Assembly: GCA_031256575.1 (NCBI GenBank)
Contig: JAIRQI010000011.1
Span: 1-6,995 of the forward strand
DNA: 6,995 bases
Reading direction: 5' to 3'
Origin: Coriobacteriales bacterium
GTDB taxonomy: Bacteria; Actinomycetota; Coriobacteriia; Coriobacteriales; UBA8131
In this document: piece by piece, positions 1 through 6,100 of the stretch
Position numbering within the stretch: position 1 is the first letter of the stretch
Layout: every line of letters starts with the position of its first letter
Made by a program: the position numbers and the translations under genes
The notes under the pieces: model-generated
What the model saw: the letters and a program-made list of their open reading frames with translations, nothing else
Databases searched by the model: none
Told to the model about the DNA's origin: nothing

Positions 1-1104
1 ATCGAAACTGCCGATACGCTGCGGGAGGCCCGCAGCAAATGCCCGGACCTGATTATCTGTCCGGCGAACTTCCGGCTGTATATGAAGTACTCGGCACTGG
101 CCCGGAAGATTTACTACGACTATACCGACCTGGTCGAGCCTTTCGGCCCGGACGAGGCATGGCTGGATGTCACCCATTCGGCCTATCTGAACGGTAACGT
201 TCGCTTGATTGCCAGCGAAATCAGCGAGCGCATTCGCTCGGAACTGGGCCTGTCGGTCTCCATCGGCGTCAGTTGGAACAAGGTCTACGCCAAATTCGGC
301 TCGGACTATCTAAAGCCCGATGCCATCACTTGGATAGATGAGGATAACTACAAGCAAATCGTCTGGGAGTCACCGGTGCGCAGCCTGCTCTACGTCGGTC
401 CGGCCACCGAACGCAAACTGAAAATCATCGGCATCCAGACCATCGGTGAACTGGCTCAAGAACAACCGGCGAACCTGCTTAGATGTTTCGGCAAGGTTGG
501 GGCTATTCTCCAGAGCTTCGCCCGCGGGCTCGATGACAGCCCGGTCAAAGCCTATGACTTAGAGCGGGAGAATGTCGACCGCACAATCAAGAGTTATGGC
601 AACGGCATGACTGCCCCGCATGACATTGTCGACCCGCACGACGCCAAGGCCCTGATTTATCTGCTGGCCGAATCAGTCGCTCAGCGGATGCGCGAGGGTT
701 TTGTGCGGGCGCGCACCATCTCCATCAACATCCGCGACAGTGGCCTCACCAGCTACCTGCGCCAACTCACCTTGCGCACACCGACCAACAGCACTTCGAT
801 AGTGGCCGATGCCGCCTGGTGGCTGCTGAAGACCAACGAGACCCTGGACAACGAGCATCCGCTGCGCAGCCTCTCAGTGCGGGCCAGCAATCTGGAACCA
901 ACGACATCCCCGGTACAGCTGGCTTTTTGGGGAGGCGAGCGGGTGGTCGAGCGGGAACGCCTGGACAGCGCCATCGACGAACTGCGCCGCCGCTTCGGCA
1001 ACAACTGCATCCAGCGTGGCATTGAGCTCTATGACGACAGCCTGCATGGCATCGACATCAAACGCGACAATGTCATTCACCCGGTCGGCTTCTTCTACGA
1101 CTGA
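1..1104 (+). CDS. dinB: DNA polymerase IV, Y-family lesion-bypass polymerase (5' end outside window)
   Basis: Error-prone polymerase that copies past damaged bases; it acts in the cytoplasm at stalled forks. The frame is open from base 1, so the gene starts upstream, and 367 residues are visible. The palm motif FGPDEAWLDVT carries the catalytic Asp-Glu pair at window residues 51-52. In E. coli DinB this pair is at 103-104, so about 50 residues, including the first catalytic Asp, are missing to the left. Motif SIGVSWNKVYAKFGSD (from residue 87) is the fingers/palm signature. A helix-hairpin-helix thumb segment lies near 131-152 (YVGPATERKLKIIGI). The C-terminal half is a normal little-finger domain ending in a DELRRRFGNNCIQRGIELYD block. 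QLAFW at 306-310 resembles the beta-clamp-binding motif QLxLF. An ATG at 82 is only an internal Met. No frameshift is seen. The next gene begins 27 nt downstream, suggesting co-transcription. The family assignment is firm; the regulator cannot be seen because the promoter lies outside the window. Confidence 0.93.
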   Translation: METADTLREARSKCPDLIICPANFRLYMKYSALARKIYYDYTDLVEPFGPDEAWLDVTHSAYLNGNVRLIASEISERIRSELGLSVSIGVSWNKVYAKFGSDYLKPDAITWIDEDNYKQIVWESPVRSLLYVGPATERKLKIIGIQTIGELAQEQPANLLRCFGKVGAILQSFARGLDDSPVKAYDLERENVDRTIKSYGNGMTAPHDIVDPHDAKALIYLLAESVAQRMREGFVRARTISINIRDSGLTSYLRQLTLRTPTNSTSIVADAAWWLLKTNETLDNEHPLRSLSVRASNLEPTTSPVQLAFWGGERVVERERLDSAIDELRRRFGNNCIQRGIELYDDSLHGIDIKRDNVIHPVGFFYD

Positions 1105-1131
1105 CCAAGATAGGGATGGCTGAGTACGACG

Positions 1132-1401
1132 ATGGTCCAAGGGCTGGTAAATAGGGCGAAACGCTATGTGCAGGTGATCGCCTCCCACGGTGAGGATGGC
1201 CAGGTAGTGCCCCTGGCCATCAAATGGGACGACGGTCGCACCTTCGACATCGACTATGTCAAAGAGGCTCGCCGGGCCACCTCCCTAAAAGTCGGCGGCA
1301 CCGGCATCCGCTATTTGGTCACTGTCTGTGGACGCGACACCTATCTGTTCTACGAGAATCCCAAATGGTTTGTAGAAGAAAAGGTCGTAGAAATGCCCTA
1401 A
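1132..1401 (+). CDS. Small conserved protein of the dinB-adjacent type, function unknown
   Basis: An 89-residue, probably cytoplasmic protein with no signal peptide or membrane segment. From memory, similar short proteins with the pattern IKWDDGRTFDID, then a basic stretch RRATSLKVGGTG, then an aromatic end (TYLFYENPKWFVE), lie next to dinB/umuC-like genes in anaerobic Gram-positive bacteria; I know of no proven function. The alternation of charged and hydrophobic residues suggests a small beta-rich fold. It starts 27 nt after the dinB stop and shares its base composition, so the two are probably one operon and the protein may assist the polymerase; that is inference. The start is uncertain. 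ATG 1132 has no good ribosome binding site, an in-frame stop at 1111 limits upstream extension, and GTG 1168 (residue 13) is an alternative. The last codons (EEKVVEMP) lie in a 44-bp-period direct repeat that continues past the stop. Confidence 0.75.
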   Translation: MVQGLVNRAKRYVQVIASHGEDGQVVPLAIKWDDGRTFDIDYVKEARRATSLKVGGTGIRYLVTVCGRDTYLFYENPKWFVEEKVVEMP

Positions 1402-1460
1402 AGCATGCGGAGAAAACCACGGATGAGGTCGTTGAAATGCCCTCAGATATGTGGAGAAGG
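1384..1460 (+). repeat. Imperfect direct repeat, 44-bp period, spanning the end of the small gene
   Basis: Copy 1 begins at 1384 with GTCGTAGAAATGCCCT and runs on to GCGGAGAA. Copy 2 begins at 1428 with GTCGTTGAAATGCCCT and runs on to GTGGAGAA. Copy 1 encodes VVEMP followed by the stop of the small gene. Copy 2 encodes VVEMPSDMWRR in another frame. The stop in copy 1 (TAA) corresponds to TCA in copy 2. A weaker third trace, GCTGAAAATTGTGGAGAG, lies at 1471-1488. The pattern looks like an old local tandem duplication. Confidence 0.7.
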
Positions 1461-1505
1461 TGAATTAGAAGCTGAAAATTGTGGAGAGAGCTGCAGGAAC
1501 GCCAT

Positions 1506-1532
1506 TATGGCTGCATAACAAATCAAGCCATA
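1506..1532 (+). other. Small inverted repeat upstream of the mntA promoter
   Basis: TATGGCT (1506-1512) and AGCCATA (1526-1532) are perfect complements separated by 13 nt. No T tract follows, so it is a poor terminator for the dinB operon. It could be an operator or have no role. Confidence 0.3.
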
Positions 1533-1575
1533 GCGGTATAGCTCAGTGCGTGTCCGTCTGTATGTACCTAATCAC

Positions 1576-1584
1576 TGCTATAAT
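1576..1584 (+). promoter_or_regulatory. Extended -10 promoter for the mntA-hepT pair
   Basis: TGCTATAAT is a consensus -10 hexamer (TATAAT, 1579-1584) with the TGn extension. No good -35 is present, as is usual for extended -10 promoters. Transcription would begin near 1591, just before the ribosome binding site at 1597-1605. The element lies inside the longest possible reading frame (GTG at 1546), which argues for the shorter start at 1615. Confidence 0.6.
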
Positions 1585-1596
1585 CCCGCTAGTCTA

Positions 1597-1605
1597 GAAA
1601 GAAGG
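1597..1605 (+). promoter_or_regulatory. Ribosome binding site of the MNT gene
   Basis: GAAAGAAGG is purine rich and ends 9 nt before the TTG at 1615. The competing GTG at 1546 has no comparable site upstream. This site, with the promoter at 1576-1584, decides the start. Confidence 0.55.
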
Positions 1606-1614
1606 TATCTTGGT

Positions 1615-1920
1615 TTGGCGCAGCTTTTTGACACAGATGATATCAAGCTTCGCTTGCTTCCGGTTTTTGAGAACTCGCTGATTGAGCGAGCTACTTTGTT
1701 TGGTTCTTATGCGTTAGGGACTGCTGTCGAACAGAGTGATATAGACATTGTCGTAGACTCTCGTGGGAAAATACGAGGGATCGAGTTTTACGCCGTTCTA
1801 GAAGATATTACCGAAGCTCTTGGTATGAAAGTTGACTTATTTGAGCTCTCTGAGATCCAACCTCATTCCCCAATTATGGACGAGATAAACCGTCAGGGGG
1901 TTGTTATTTATGAACGATAG
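1615..1920 (+). CDS. mntA: MNT-type nucleotidyltransferase antitoxin (MntA family)
   Basis: Minimal nucleotidyltransferase of 101 residues; the best studied relative, in Shewanella, adds AMP to a Tyr of its HEPN partner and so neutralises it. The sequence has the family signature GS-x10-DxD: G30-S31 in LFGSYALGT, then D42 and D44 in QSDIDIVVD. A third likely catalytic acid is D74 in MKVDLFEL. All three metal-binding acids are therefore present and the enzyme looks intact. I chose TTG 1615 because a ribosome binding site precedes it and the protein then begins just before the first helix, as is usual in the family. The frame could open at GTG 1546 (124 residues), but the extra N-terminus contains the promoter. 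Its last 11 nt overlap hepT, so the two are translated together. It is visibly AT-richer than dinB and nifJ, suggesting acquisition by transfer. Confidence 0.85.
   Translation: MAQLFDTDDIKLRLLPVFENSLIERATLFGSYALGTAVEQSDIDIVVDSRGKIRGIEFYAVLEDITEALGMKVDLFELSEIQPHSPIMDEINRQGVVIYER
1895..1900 (+). promoter_or_regulatory. Ribosome binding site of the HEPN gene
   Basis: AGGGGG lies inside the end of the MNT gene, 9 nt before ATG 1910. It favours that ATG over the in-frame TTG at 1901, which would sit directly on the site. Confidence 0.6.
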
Positions 1921-2239
1921 GGACAAAAGAATCATTGAAAAGATTCTGAAGTATATTAATGATATTGATAGTTACCTTGTTGGGCTTGATTACTACACTT
2001 TCATGAGCGACTCAAAAACCTTAGCTGCAACGGCCTTCGCTCTTGGGCAAATTGGCGAGTTGACTAAAGAAATCCAGCAAGCCACCATTGATGCGTACAG
2101 TGATATCCCTTGGAAGAGCTTGCGAGGTATGCGTAATAGAATCGTGTACGATTATGATAATGCAGACCTCAAAATTCTCTGGGAAACAGCGAGTTTCGAT
2201 TTACCTCGTCTGCGAGTTCAACTACAAGACCTGCTGTAA
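1910..2239 (+). CDS. hepT: HEPN-domain toxin of the HepT/DUF86 family, active site altered
   Basis: All-helical HEPN protein of 109 residues, the toxin partner of MNT nucleotidyltransferases; active members are RNases. Family features present: the N-terminal helix (RIIEKILKYINDI), the middle block FALGQIGELTKEI (residues 43-55), PWKSLRGMRN (67-76) and the closing DLKILWETA (86-94). The signature Rx4HxY should occur at R75-N76-R77-I78-V79 followed by His-x-Tyr. Here the sequence is RNRIVYDY: Arg75 and the final Tyr82 (the residue AMPylated in the Shewanella system) remain, but the catalytic His is Tyr80 (codon TAC, 2147-2149). One C-to-T change from CAC would explain it. The protein may thus have lost RNase activity while still binding MntA. 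Start ATG 1910 is preferred over TTG 1901 because of the AGGGGG site. Parts of the gene are very AT-rich (16 of 60 GC at 1921-1980). Confidence 0.88.
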   Translation: MNDRDKRIIEKILKYINDIDSYLVGLDYYTFMSDSKTLAATAFALGQIGELTKEIQQATIDAYSDIPWKSLRGMRNRIVYDYDNADLKILWETASFDLPRLRVQLQDLL

Positions 2240-2307
2240 GACGGCTCATCTTTAACACGCTTTCGACATACTGTTCCATCGAGGAATTGAACAAAAGAAT
2301 GAAAATA

Positions 2308-2321
2308 GGTGCAAATGCACC
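2308..2321. other. Short dyad behind hepT
   Basis: GGTGCA and TGCACC are perfect complements around a central AA. The 2-nt centre is too small for an RNA loop without opening pairs, so it looks more like a DNA-binding site than a terminator. GCAAATG is also repeated at 2311 and 2323. The role is unknown. Confidence 0.35.
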
Positions 2322-2358
2322 AGCAAATGGCTAGCACATAGCTCTCTCACCCAGAGTC

Positions 2359-2374
2359 AGCTGCGCTGGCAGCT
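2359..2374 (+). terminator. Weak candidate terminator of the mntA-hepT operon
   Basis: AGCTGC (2359-2364) pairs with GCAGCT (2369-2374) around the loop GCTG, and TTGTTATAGGG follows. The stem is perfect but only 6 bp, and the T tract is interrupted. It begins 119 nt after the hepT stop. No better terminator lies closer. Confidence 0.35.
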
Positions 2375-2683
2375 TTGTTATAGGGTTTGTGTTTTTGTGG
2401 GCGAAAGGATTTGCAGCAATTCGGGTGACATCGCTGGCAGTAACAGAGGCGTAGTCTTTAGGTTTTGTTCGCCGGTAGCAGAAGTGTTTTTATCCAAACT
2501 GTCTGTTAACACTGAGATGATAGAAAACGATAAGCCAAGTGCCAAGAGTATGCCGGTTCCACGATTAATGATTTTGCTACCTTTCAAAATGTGGGGGAGA
2601 AAAGGGCGCAGGCCAGGGCCAAAAGCTAGGTTTCAGCTACCATCCTCGCAGGGGGGTGGAATGGCCCACAAGTACCTCTCACC

Positions 2684-2712
2684 TTGTGCCTAGCCTGCAT
2701 GATGTTTATAAT
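2684..2712 (+). promoter_or_regulatory. Consensus-like promoter in the intergenic region
   Basis: TTGTGC (2684-2689), 17 nt, TATAAT (2707-2712). Spacing is ideal and the -10 is perfect; the -35 matches in its TTG part. Transcription would begin near 2719. No gene follows within 400 nt, so it could feed a small RNA or a long leader of nifJ. Confidence 0.5.
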
Positions 2713-2720
2713 ATACATCA
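2700..2720. promoter_or_regulatory. Operator-like 21-bp palindrome centred on a -10 box
   Basis: Arms TGATGT (2700-2705) and ACATCA (2715-2720) are perfect complements, and the inner TAT/ATA also pair. Only 2706/2714 mismatch. The centre at 2710 lies inside the TATAAT box, so a dimeric repressor bound here would block the promoter. A shorter look-alike, GATG-7 nt-CATC around TATAA, lies at 2841-2855. Confidence 0.5.
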
Positions 2721-2748
2721 CGTTTGCGCTGGTAGATGGCCTAATTTC

Positions 2749-2772
2749 GGCCGTTCACCCGGGTGAACGGCC
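2749..2772. other. Perfect 24-bp palindrome
   Basis: GGCCGTTCACCC is followed directly by its reverse complement GGGTGAACGGCC. As RNA it would form a 10-bp stem with loop CCGG. Neither strand has a T tract after it, so it is not a standard terminator. It lies about 30 nt after the expected start point of the 2684-2712 promoter. It could be a protein-binding site or the stem of a small RNA. Confidence 0.65.
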
Positions 2773-3034
2773 CCTCTAAATAGCTACTCATAGAAACGCC
2801 CTGATGAAGCCTCTACTGGGAAGGACAGGTACCAACTCACGATGCTATAAACATCGCGAGGCTGCAAAATGGCAAGATAGCTTTTCAGTCAAACAAGCGA
2901 AAGAATGAACCAAGGTGAAGATGTAGAAACAAGATAGCCAGCCTCCGCTCTATTCTCACCGCTCGCAAACTATGCATTATTCCCACACCCATCCTTGTGC
3001 AGAATATGGTGGCTGGTAGGCGAATCTATCAGCT

Positions 3035-3050
3035 ACTTCTCCAAAGAAGT
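3035..3050. other. Inverted repeat upstream of the nifJ promoter
   Basis: ACTTCT and AGAAGT are perfect complements separated by CCAA, about 20 nt upstream of the likely nifJ -10. It could be a binding site for an activator or repressor; nothing else supports a role. Confidence 0.3.
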
Positions 3051-3059
3051 TGTAGGAAT

Positions 3060-3089
3060 ATTGTGTTGCCAGTGCTAAACTTGCACAAT
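3060..3089. promoter_or_regulatory. Possible nifJ operator (ATTGTG / CACAAT)
   Basis: ATTGTG (3060-3065) and CACAAT (3084-3089) form an inverted repeat with 18 nt between arms, one arm upstream of the likely -10 and one at the likely start of transcription. The arms match half sites of the redox repressor Rex (TTGTG-8 nt-CACAA), but the spacing is 10 nt longer, about one helical turn. This is a suggestion, not a Rex site call. Confidence 0.3.
3073..3081 (+). promoter_or_regulatory. Candidate extended -10 promoter of nifJ
   Basis: TGCTAAACT has the TGn extension and a TAnnnT hexamer (4 of 6 matches). Transcription would begin near 3088, giving a leader of about 49 nt. No good -35 is seen. TAGACT at 3114 is an alternative but would start the RNA inside the ribosome binding site. 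Confidence 0.35.
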
Positions 3090-3123
3090 TCCCCTTGGAG
3101 CACACTTAGAGCATAGACTAGAG

Positions 3124-3131
3124 AAAGGTGG
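3124..3131 (+). promoter_or_regulatory. Ribosome binding site of nifJ
   Basis: AAAGGTGG lies 5 nt before ATG 3137 (8 nt from its AAAGG core). An in-frame GTG at 3128 is part of this site and so cannot be the start. Confidence 0.75.
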
Positions 3132-3136
3132 ATTTT

Positions 3137-6100
3137 ATGATTGGCAAAAACGTAAAGACTATGGATGGTAACACCGCGGCAGCACATGTCTCTTACGCCT
3201 TCACTGACGTGGCTGCTATCTACCCGATCACACCTTCCTCGACGATGGCCGAGCAAGTCGACGAATGGGCAGCATACGGGCGTAAAAACCTATTCGGCCA
3301 AACGGTTCGACTGGTTGAGATGCAATCCGAGGCTGGAGCTGCCGGAGCCGTGCACGGCTCGCTGGCGGTCGGCGGACTGACAACTACCTACACAGCCTCC
3401 CAGGGGCTGCTGCTGATGATTCCTAACATGTACAAAATTGCCGGCGAGTTGCTGCCGGGAGTCTTTCATGTCAGCGCCCGCACTGTAGCCACCCACGCCC
3501 TGTCCATTTTCGGTGACCACTCCGATGTCATGGCCACCCGCCAGACTGGTTTTGCCTTGTTAGCCTCCGGGTCGGTTCAAGAAGTCATGGACCTCTCCGC
3601 CGTCGCCCATCTCTCAGCCATCAAAGGCCGCCTGCCCTTCCTGCATTTCTTCGATGGTTTTCGCACCTCTGCCGAGGTCCAGAAAATCGAGGTCTTGGAA
3701 TACGACGACCTGGCCGAGCTCTTGGACTGGCAGGCTGTAGCTGACTTCAAGGCCCGTTCGATGAGCCCGAACAACGCCTTCATTCGGGGTACCGCTCAAA
3801 ACCCGGACATCTTCTTCCAGGCTCGCGAGGCGGCGCAACCTTACTACGACGCTCTGCCAGCCATCGTCAGTGATTATATGGATAAAATCGGCCAGTTGAC
3901 TGGTCGCCAATACCATCTTTTCGACTATGTCGGTGCGCCAGATGCTGAAGAGGTCATCGTCGCTATGGGTTCGGTCTGTGAGACTATCGAGGAGACTATG
4001 GAAAACCTCTTACCAGACCGTAAAATCGGCCTGGTCAAGGTACGTCTCTATCGCCCCTTTGTTATCGAGGCCTTCATGGCAGCCTTGCCGGATACTGTCA
4101 AGCGTATCTGTGTGCTGGACCGCACCAAAGAGCCTGGTTCCACCGGAGACCCGCTGTTCTTAGACGTGCGTTCGGCTTTCTTCGATTATGCCGATGCACC
4201 GCAAGTTATCGGCGGACGTTATGGCTTGGGTTCCAAAGACACCACACCAGGGCAGATTGTCGCAGTCTTTGATAACCTGGCCGCTGAGCAGCCGAAGGAG
4301 TTCTTCACCATCGGCATCACCGATGATGTCAATATGAGCTCTCTCGATTACGACCCCCGGCTATCCTCAGAACCTGAAGGCACAATCATGTGCAAGTTCT
4401 GGGGGCTTGGTTCGGACGGTACCGTCGGGGCCAACAAGACCGCCATCAAAATCATCGGCGACTACACCGACCAGTATGCCCAGGGTTATTTTGCCTACGA
4501 TTCCAAGAAGAGCGGTGGCGTGACCATCAGTCACCTGCGCTTTGGCACTTCTCCGATTAAGTCACCTTACCTGATAACCCGGGCTGACTATGTAGCCTGC
4601 CACAACCAAAGCTACGTGCATCAATACGACATGCTAAAAGACCTAAAACCCGGCGGTAGCTTTATGCTGAACACCCGCTGGACTGCCGATGAGCTAGACC
4701 AGAACCTACCGGCTTTGGTCAAGCGCCAACTGGCGGAGAAGAAAGCTCACTTCTACATCATTGACGCCTATGCCATCGCCCGTGAGCTGGGCTTAGGCAA
4801 CTACATCAATATGATTATGCAGGCCGCCTTCTTCAAGCTGGCCAATGTCATTCCGATTGATGATGCCATCAAGTACCTGCGCGCTGGTATCGACGATGCT
4901 TATGGCAAGAAGGGCCAGAAGATTCTGGACATGAACTATGCCGCAGTCGATGCCGGAGTCAACGCTTTCACTGAGGTCGAGGTCCCCGCTGACTGGGCCA
5001 ATGCCAGCGATCAAACTAGTGAACAAAACCTGCCGGCTTTCATCGAGGACGTACTTATCCCCATGAATCGCCAAGAAGGCGACTCGCTGCCAGTATCTGT
5101 CTTTGTTGGAAGCGAAGACGGACAGTTCCCCTCCGGTACTGCAGCATTCGAGAAACGGGGAGTAGCCCAAAGTGCACCGGAATGGATTCACGAGAACTGC
5201 ATCCAATGTAACGAGTGTTCGTTTGTTTGCCCGCATGCGGCCATTCGCCCGGCTCTTTTGAATGCCGAGGAGCTAGCCGCTGCACCGGACAGCTTTGTGA
5301 CTATCGATGCCAAGGGCAAAGGTCTGGAAGGCTATGCCTACCGCTTGCAGACCTCGCCTTTAGACTGCATGGGTTGCGGTATCTGTGCCGCAGTTTGCCC
5401 TGCTAAAGAGAAAGCCCTGGTGATGCCAGCAATCGGTTGGAACCAGGCCGATGAGGCAAACTGGGATTATTTCTTAACTTTACCGGTGCGCGACAACCTG
5501 GTTTCTAAGACCACCATCAAAGGCTCGCAGTTCGCCAAACCTTTCTTAGAGTTCTCTGGTGCTTGTTCCGGCTGTGGTGAGACCCCCTATGTCAAGGTCA
5601 TCACCCAGTTGTTCGGAGACCGGATGATTATTGGCAATGCTACCGGTTGCTCTTCGATTTGGGGAGGCAGCGCTCCCTCGATGCCTTACACCACCGACGC
5701 TTTAGGGCATGGGCCAGCCTGGGCCAATTCACTGTTCGAGGATAACGCCGAGTATTGCCTGGGTATGGCAGTAGCCAGTCGCCAGATTCGGAACCGCCTG
5801 GTCGAAGCTGCGACGGTCCTGGCTGACGCAGACGGCATTATCGGTGAGACTGCCAGCGCTTGGCTGGCTGGACGCGACGATGCTGATATCACCCGCGCTG
5901 TCTCCGATGCTTTTGCTGCTGCTTGCCAGGTCGCCACGCTGGACGGCGAGTTTGCCAGCGCCCAGAAAACCGTGCTTGACAACCAGGACTACCTGGTCAA
6001 GAGAAGCATCTGGGCAGTCGGTGGAGACGGCTGGGCTTACGATATCGGTTTCGGTGGCCTCGACCATGTGCTAGCCAGCGGCGAGAACGTCAACCTGCTG

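Larger units (their letters stand above)
2240..3136. other. About 0.9 kb without a convincing gene, rich in dyad elements
   Basis: No open frame here has both a start with a ribosome binding site and recognisable coding content. Separately listed elements: a dyad at 2308, a hairpin at 2359, a promoter with operator-like palindrome at 2684-2720, a perfect palindrome at 2749 and the nifJ control region after 3035. Further inverted repeats are CACAAG/CTTGTG (2667-2672 and 2683-2688) and CGATG/CATCG (2840-2844 and 2852-2856). A 34-codon frame (ATG 2804 to TGA 2908) and a - strand 69-codon frame (TTG at 2587, ending 2378) with a hydrophobic N-terminal stretch both lack a ribosome binding site. Base composition is intermediate between the MNT/HEPN pair and nifJ. 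Confidence 0.6.

Noticed and set aside
82..1104. dinB start at ATG 82.
   Set aside because: The frame is open to base 1 and the upstream codons encode conserved polymerase sequence (REARSKCPDL), so the start lies outside the window.
1533..1560. GCGGTATAGCTCAGT looks like the 5' part of a tRNA (acceptor and D-arm).
   Set aside because: The D-stem is not closed by a matching strand, and no anticodon arm or T-arm (GGTTCGAATCC) follows. At most a chance match or tiny fragment.
2397..2693. A 98-codon + strand frame starting with GTG.
   Set aside because: No ribosome binding site, low-complexity basic C-terminus, no recognisable family, and it overlaps the promoter-proximal inverted repeat region.
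2796..2832. CTGATGA followed by GAA resembles a hammerhead ribozyme core.
   Set aside because: GAA is followed by G, not A; the nucleotides that should pair as stem II do not, and no closing stems are found.
2804..2908. A 34-codon frame after the intergenic promoter.
   Set aside because: It has no ribosome binding site, and the basic peptide resembles nothing I recognise.
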